Assembly (NCBI GenBank): GCA_000733415.1
Contig: KL662191.1
Location: 2,418,142-2,482,141, forward strand
Reading direction: 5' to 3'
DNA: 64,000 nt
DNA from: [Leptolyngbya] sp. JSC-1
GTDB lineage: Bacteria; Cyanobacteriota; Cyanobacteriia; Elainellales; Elainellaceae
Shown here: piece by piece, positions 60,584 through 64,000 of the stretch
Layout: every line of letters starts with the position of its first letter
How positions within the stretch are numbered: position 1 is the stretch's first letter
Notes under the pieces: model-generated
What the model saw: only the letters and a program-made list of their open reading frames with translations
Told to the model about the DNA's origin: nothing
The model's database searches: none
Translations under genes and position numbers: made by a program

Positions 60584-60766
60584 CTACTCAATTTGAGCAA
60601 TCCGAAATCCCATTTGGCACTCATACTGAACTGGCTGATCGTCAGCCATTCTCCGCAGGGCGCGGCCACAGCGCAACTTCCCTTCTTGCCACCGGGGTTG
60701 ACCGCTTTGATCCGCCATTAGACAACTGTGACACACCTGCTCTGGGGCAAGCAATTGGTTTTCCAT
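60584..60766 (-). CDS. small cysteine-containing protein, 60 aa
   Basis: The product begins MENQLLAPEQVCHSCLMADQ and has a total of four Cys: C-x2-C in VCHSCLM, then LRCGRALRR and YECQMGF. These may bind a metal. ATG 60766 is chosen; another in-frame ATG lies five codons upstream. A conserved protein of this size is found next to unrelated genes in cyanobacteria; I cannot assign a function. Confidence 0.6.
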   Translation of the reverse strand: MENQLLAPEQVCHSCLMADQSGQPRWQEGKLRCGRALRRMADDQPVQYECQMGFRIAQIE

Positions 60767-60972
60767 CAAGACCACTAACATAGGACACCTCTGGCGCTTT
60801 AGCCAATCCTACTAATCCCATTCTATGTCAGGGTTTTTAGACATCCCTCTGTGTTAGGCATAGCTTAATATAGCCTTGCTAAAGATGAAGTATCGGCGGT
60901 GGCAATTTGGTATGAAGTTGGAAATCACTGCTTGAGCAAGCCTGACTCAACCGATTTGCTCAACAAACCAAT

Positions 60973-61311
60973 TTACTCAACAACCGAGTTGAGTAGCTCC
61001 ATCAGCTCGGTCAACTGGTTCAGCTCGTTAGAGACGTCCACATCGACTAAGTGGGATTCCTGAAGCAGCTTTAACCAGTAGCGCGTCTCACGGGCTTCCT
61101 TGGCTGCCATCATCATGGCTTGAGTGAAATCTTGATCGTGCTGCTTTCGATCGTGATTGGCGGCTTCCTCCACATTGACGCCAATGCCGGTACCGCTGCG
61201 GAGCAATTGACTCGATAAGATGAATTCCTGCCTTGCTTGCAGTTTTTTGTAGAGCCGAACCATACTGAGGGCAAACTCAAAGCTTTTTGTCTGGATTAGG
61301 GTTTCATCCAT
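60973..61311 (-). CDS. four-helix-bundle protein (23S rRNA intervening-sequence family)
   Basis: This 112-aa helical protein matches the family named after ORFs inside 23S rRNA intervening sequences: SFEFALSMVRLYKKLQ, LRSGTGIGVNVEEAAN and EARETRYWLKLLQESHL. No rRNA gene is nearby, so it is a free-standing member. Function unknown. It lies 70 bp downstream of ilvE on the same strand. Confidence 0.9.
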   Translation of the reverse strand: MDETLIQTKSFEFALSMVRLYKKLQARQEFILSSQLLRSGTGIGVNVEEAANHDRKQHDQDFTQAMMMAAKEARETRYWLKLLQESHLVDVDVSNELNQLTELMELLNSVVE

Positions 61312-61381
61312 GCTTCCTCAGCAAAAATGCAGGGGGTGTCAGCGAGGCCAAATCCTACTTAACACCCAAACAAAGGAGATT

Positions 61382-62299
61382 CTACTGCACCAGCGAAATC
61401 GCGCATACCCAATCTTTGTAATCTGGGTCACGGTTTTCGGTAATGGCCGCCAGCTTATCCTTCAACTTGTGCGTAATCGGACGCTCTGACGATAGATTGT
61501 AGTTTTCGATCTTCCGCACCGGTGTAATTTTGGCTGCCGTACCGCTGAGAAACACTTCATCGGCAATAAACAGCTCTGACTTATCTACCGGACGCTCCAC
61601 TACCGGAATCTCCAGATCGCGCGCCAAGGTGAGAATACTGTCTCGTGTGATGCCTTCCAGAATGTCCTGTTCTGGACCAGGAGTAATCAACTGCCCGCGC
61701 CGCACCACAAAAATGTTCATTCCCGATGCTTCGCAGACTTTACCTTGAGCATTCAGCAAAATCGCTTCGTCAAAGCCCGACTCGACCGCCTCGGTTTTTG
61801 CCAACGACGAAGTAATATAAGCTCCGCTAATTTTGCCGCGTAGGGGCAGGCTGCGGTCCTCTTGCCGGTGCCAGGAGCTAATCCGACAGCTCACGCCTTC
61901 TGGTGAAAGGTAATCGCCCAGCTCTAGCCCGTAGACAAAGAAATCCTTTTCGATGTTGTGCAGTCGAGGCGCAATTCCCAGATCTGAAGTGTAGACGAAC
62001 GGTCTGATATAGAAAGACGAGGTAGGCTGATTCTTCTTAACAAAGTCAACAATTACCTGATAAATTTTGTCGGCAGGTAAATCGAAGTGGAGAAACTTAG
62101 CGCTATCGCTGAGACGACGACAGTGGCGATCCAGCCGAAACAGCAAAATTTGGTTCGGATTTTGGGGATCGGGGATGCCACGCAACCCCCCAAACGCACC
62201 TGTCCCGTAGTGTAGGGCATGGGTGGCAATCGAGATCTTGGCCTGATCAAACGGAACAAACTGATTTTGAAAATACGCAACCGGTAAAAAGGTATGCAT
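61382..62299 (-). CDS. ilvE: branched-chain amino acid aminotransferase
   Basis: IlvE transfers amino groups to the branched-chain oxoacids (last step to Leu, Ile, Val). The 305-aa fold-type IV PLP enzyme shows HYGTGAFGGLRG, a PLP-Lys in RGKISGAYITS, and EASGMNIFVV with GITRDSIL. The length is normal. ATG 62299. Confidence 0.94.
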   Translation of the reverse strand: MHTFLPVAYFQNQFVPFDQAKISIATHALHYGTGAFGGLRGIPDPQNPNQILLFRLDRHCRRLSDSAKFLHFDLPADKIYQVIVDFVKKNQPTSSFYIRPFVYTSDLGIAPRLHNIEKDFFVYGLELGDYLSPEGVSCRISSWHRQEDRSLPLRGKISGAYITSSLAKTEAVESGFDEAILLNAQGKVCEASGMNIFVVRRGQLITPGPEQDILEGITRDSILTLARDLEIPVVERPVDKSELFIADEVFLSGTAAKITPVRKIENYNLSSERPITHKLKDKLAAITENRDPDYKDWVCAISLVQ

Positions 62300-62503
62300 C
62301 GTAGTCAGCCTCTATAAACAGACTTTATATAGATTAAGCTTAGCTGCCAGAATTTTTAGCATTCTACAGTTTAAGTAATTTAAGCAGCTAGGAGTTAAGT
62401 TAGCCTCCAATGCATTTAGGGTATTTTGGTTGAGGGCAGTGATGCAGACGCAATGTTGATTTAGTGAATCCTGGAATGTCTCCAGCAAAGCAAGGAGCAA
62501 CGC

Positions 62504-64000
62504 ATGGCGGAACCAGAGAGCAACCGGCTCAAATTGATGGTTGTGGATGATGAGGCAGACAATTTGGATCTGTTGTACCGCACGTTTCGGCGTGACTTTG
62601 ACGTGCTTAAGGCAGACAGTGGGCCAAAGGCATTACAGCTCCTAGAGCAACATGGCGAAATGGCAGTGATTATTTCCGATCAGCGCATGCCGCGTATGAA
62701 CGGCACTGAATTCCTTAGTCGCACGGTAGAGCGCTTTCCCGATACCCTGCGGATTCTGCTGACTGGCTACACCGATGTGGAAGATTTGGTGGGAGCCATC
62801 AATGCTGGCAAGGTGTTTAAGTACATCACCAAGCCCTGGAATCCCAAAGACTTGAGAACAATTGTCATGCAGGCTGCCGATACCTATCGAATCGTTAAGC
62901 AGCGGACCAATGAGCTGCACCGGGCGCTGCGGCGAGAATCGATTTTTAATGCGGTGACCACAGCAGTGCGAGAATCACTGGACTATCACAGCATGTTGCA
63001 GACCGTGGTCAGGACAATTGGGCAAACATTTGCGGCAGATGGTTGCCTGTTGCGTCCGGTTGAGCGCTTGAATGGTTCCCCCCAGTGTCAGTTCGCCTCC
63101 GAAGCATTTACCTATGCCGCGACCAACACAGCTGATCCAACCGCTATCGATGCGCCTTTCTGCGAGTCAGCTCTAGATGACTCTAAACCACTCGATCAGA
63201 TAGGCTCATCCGCGGCGGCTCTCGGCGTTCCTGAACCAGATCTGGCGCTCTTAATGACGCTGACTCAAACTTGCCAGTCTCAACTGCTGTCGATTGTAGA
63301 GCCATCTCCCTACACCCAGTTAATTGTGCCCTTGATCTGTCAGCAGGAGCCTGTGGCCGTTTTGGTGCTGCACAAGCAAGGTTCAGCCGTTTGGGCCGAG
63401 GAAGAAATCCGGTTGATCGAGAGTGTGGCCGAGCAGGCAGCTTTAGCCATTTCCCAAGCCAAACTGTATCAGCGCATCCAGGCCCAAACCGAACAAATGC
63501 GGGCCGAATTGGCAGTTGCCCGTCAGATCCAAACCAACTTGCTGCGGCAGACCTTTCCTGATCTGGAAACGGTAAAAATTCAGGCGTATTGTTTTCCGGC
63601 TCGTGAAATCGGCGGAGATTTTTTTGAAATCTATGTGCATCCTCAGGGGGATATTTGGCTGGCAGTGGGGGATGTCTCCGGTAAGGGGGTTCCAGCCGCT
63701 TTGTTTATGGCCAGTGCAATTTCGCTGCTGCGGCGGGAATTGGCCCAGGAAATCTCTCCGGCTCCCAACATCGTGATGCAAAACTTGAATCATAGCCTCT
63801 CAGATAATTTGGTCAACAGCAATTGCTTTATTACTCTGATACTGGCCCGTTACACACCCACGACCAGAGAATTGGTTTACGCCAATGCTGGCCATATCTA
63901 TCCGTTGGTATGGTCACAACGGCAGCTAGAAAAGGAACGGCAAACGGTTGAAGTAGTCAGCGTTGAACCTACCTACCTGAAGACGCGAGGCGTGCCGTTA
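62504..64000 (+). CDS. response regulator with GAF and PP2C (SpoIIE) phosphatase domains, 3' end outside window
   Basis: The start is ATG 62504, with AAGGAG eight bp upstream. The open frame runs past the window end (499 codons seen). Order: receiver domain (about 8-125) with Asp15/Asp16, phosphoacceptor Asp59 (ISDQRMPRMNG), Thr87 and Lys110; a GAF-like domain (about 155-320); a short coiled coil; and a PP2C/SpoIIE phosphatase domain from about residue 350 (REIGGDFFEIYVHPQGDIWL, GDVSGKGVPAALFMA). Such proteins control anti-sigma-factor antagonists by dephosphorylation. Partners are not in the window. Confidence 0.92.
   Translation, partial: MAEPESNRLKLMVVDDEADNLDLLYRTFRRDFDVLKADSGPKALQLLEQHGEMAVIISDQRMPRMNGTEFLSRTVERFPDTLRILLTGYTDVEDLVGAINAGKVFKYITKPWNPKDLRTIVMQAADTYRIVKQRTNELHRALRRESIFNAVTTAVRESLDYHSMLQTVVRTIGQTFAADGCLLRPVERLNGSPQCQFASEAFTYAATNTADPTAIDAPFCESALDDSKPLDQIGSSAAALGVPEPDLALLMTLTQTCQSQLLSIVEPSPYTQLIVPLICQQEPVAVLVLHKQGSAVWAEEEIRLIESVAEQAALAISQAKLYQRIQAQTEQMRAELAVARQIQTNLLRQTFPDLETVKIQAYCFPAREIGGDFFEIYVHPQGDIWLAVGDVSGKGVPAALFMASAISLLRRELAQEISPAPNIVMQNLNHSLSDNLVNSNCFITLILARYTPTTRELVYANAGHIYPLVWSQRQLEKERQTVEVVSVEPTYLKTRGVPL

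Noticed and set aside
60973..61311. 23S rRNA intervening sequence
   Set aside because: The protein family is named for it, but there is no rRNA gene here.

Overview
The window is a stretch of a cyanobacterial chromosome. The evidence is psaK (photosystem I), the Tic20 and Ycf23 (DUF561) families shared with plastids, a Mo-dependent nitrogenase C-terminal-domain protein, AMIN-type TonB receptors, the tig-clpP-clpX and asd-dapA-rnj gene clusters, and a few HIP1 octamers (GCGATCGC; I counted about five by eye). Moderate GC, many short palindromic and tandem repeats and frequent GTG/TTG starts fit a filamentous Leptolyngbya-like organism; the genus is an inference only.

Layout. 1-8.6 kb: a small edge gene, a LysR regulator convergent with trpF, psaK, a site-2 protease, mutS, and a Nif11-domain protein. 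8.7-16.3 kb: a secreted protein, a dienelactone hydrolase, a GntR regulator, then the minus-strand operon tig-clpP-clpX-hydrolase. 17-24.4 kb: asd-dapA-rnj, small conserved proteins, a PKHD dioxygenase and a Gly/Glu-rich repeat protein. 24.6-38.8 kb: a DUF815 AAA ATPase, a Gfo/Idh oxidoreductase, a LuxR-type response regulator, a tiny one-helix protein, an MBL hydrolase, envelope proteins, an osmoprotectant ABC pair without permease, DUF561, cofG and cpdA. 39.3-46.5 kb: tRNA-Ser(GGA), purM, DUF4168, a very long recJ, and Uma2. 46.7-53.5 kb: a siderophore uptake locus (binding protein, TonB receptor, frameshifted AraC), htpX and a second AraC relic. 53.6-64 kb: peroxiredoxin-like protein, a membrane protein/TetR pair, DedA, a coiled-coil protein plus thioredoxin-reductase-like flavoprotein, a comB relic, rpsF, FAH hydrolase, Tic20, a four-helix-bundle protein, ilvE, and a response-regulator/PP2C phosphatase cut by the window end.

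Most striking points. (1) The ClpP encoded next to clpX has Gly and Asp where the catalytic Ser and His should be, so it looks like an inactive ClpR-like subunit in the position where other cyanobacteria carry active ClpP2. (2) RecJ carries a long C-terminal extension with a coiled coil and an unrecognised domain. (3) Three MITE-like elements share TAAGTAG-type inverted ends around different hairpin cores; one terminates a truncated gene copy and abuts purM. (4) A perfect CRP site followed by a T7 terminator in an empty 569-bp gap suggests a cAMP-controlled small RNA. (5) Gene decay is visible: two broken AraC genes, a comB gene with an internal deletion, and a truncated copy of the edge gene. 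Short tandem repeats of 9-17 bp occur in many intergenic regions. I saw no CRISPR array, prophage, transposase gene or rRNA.
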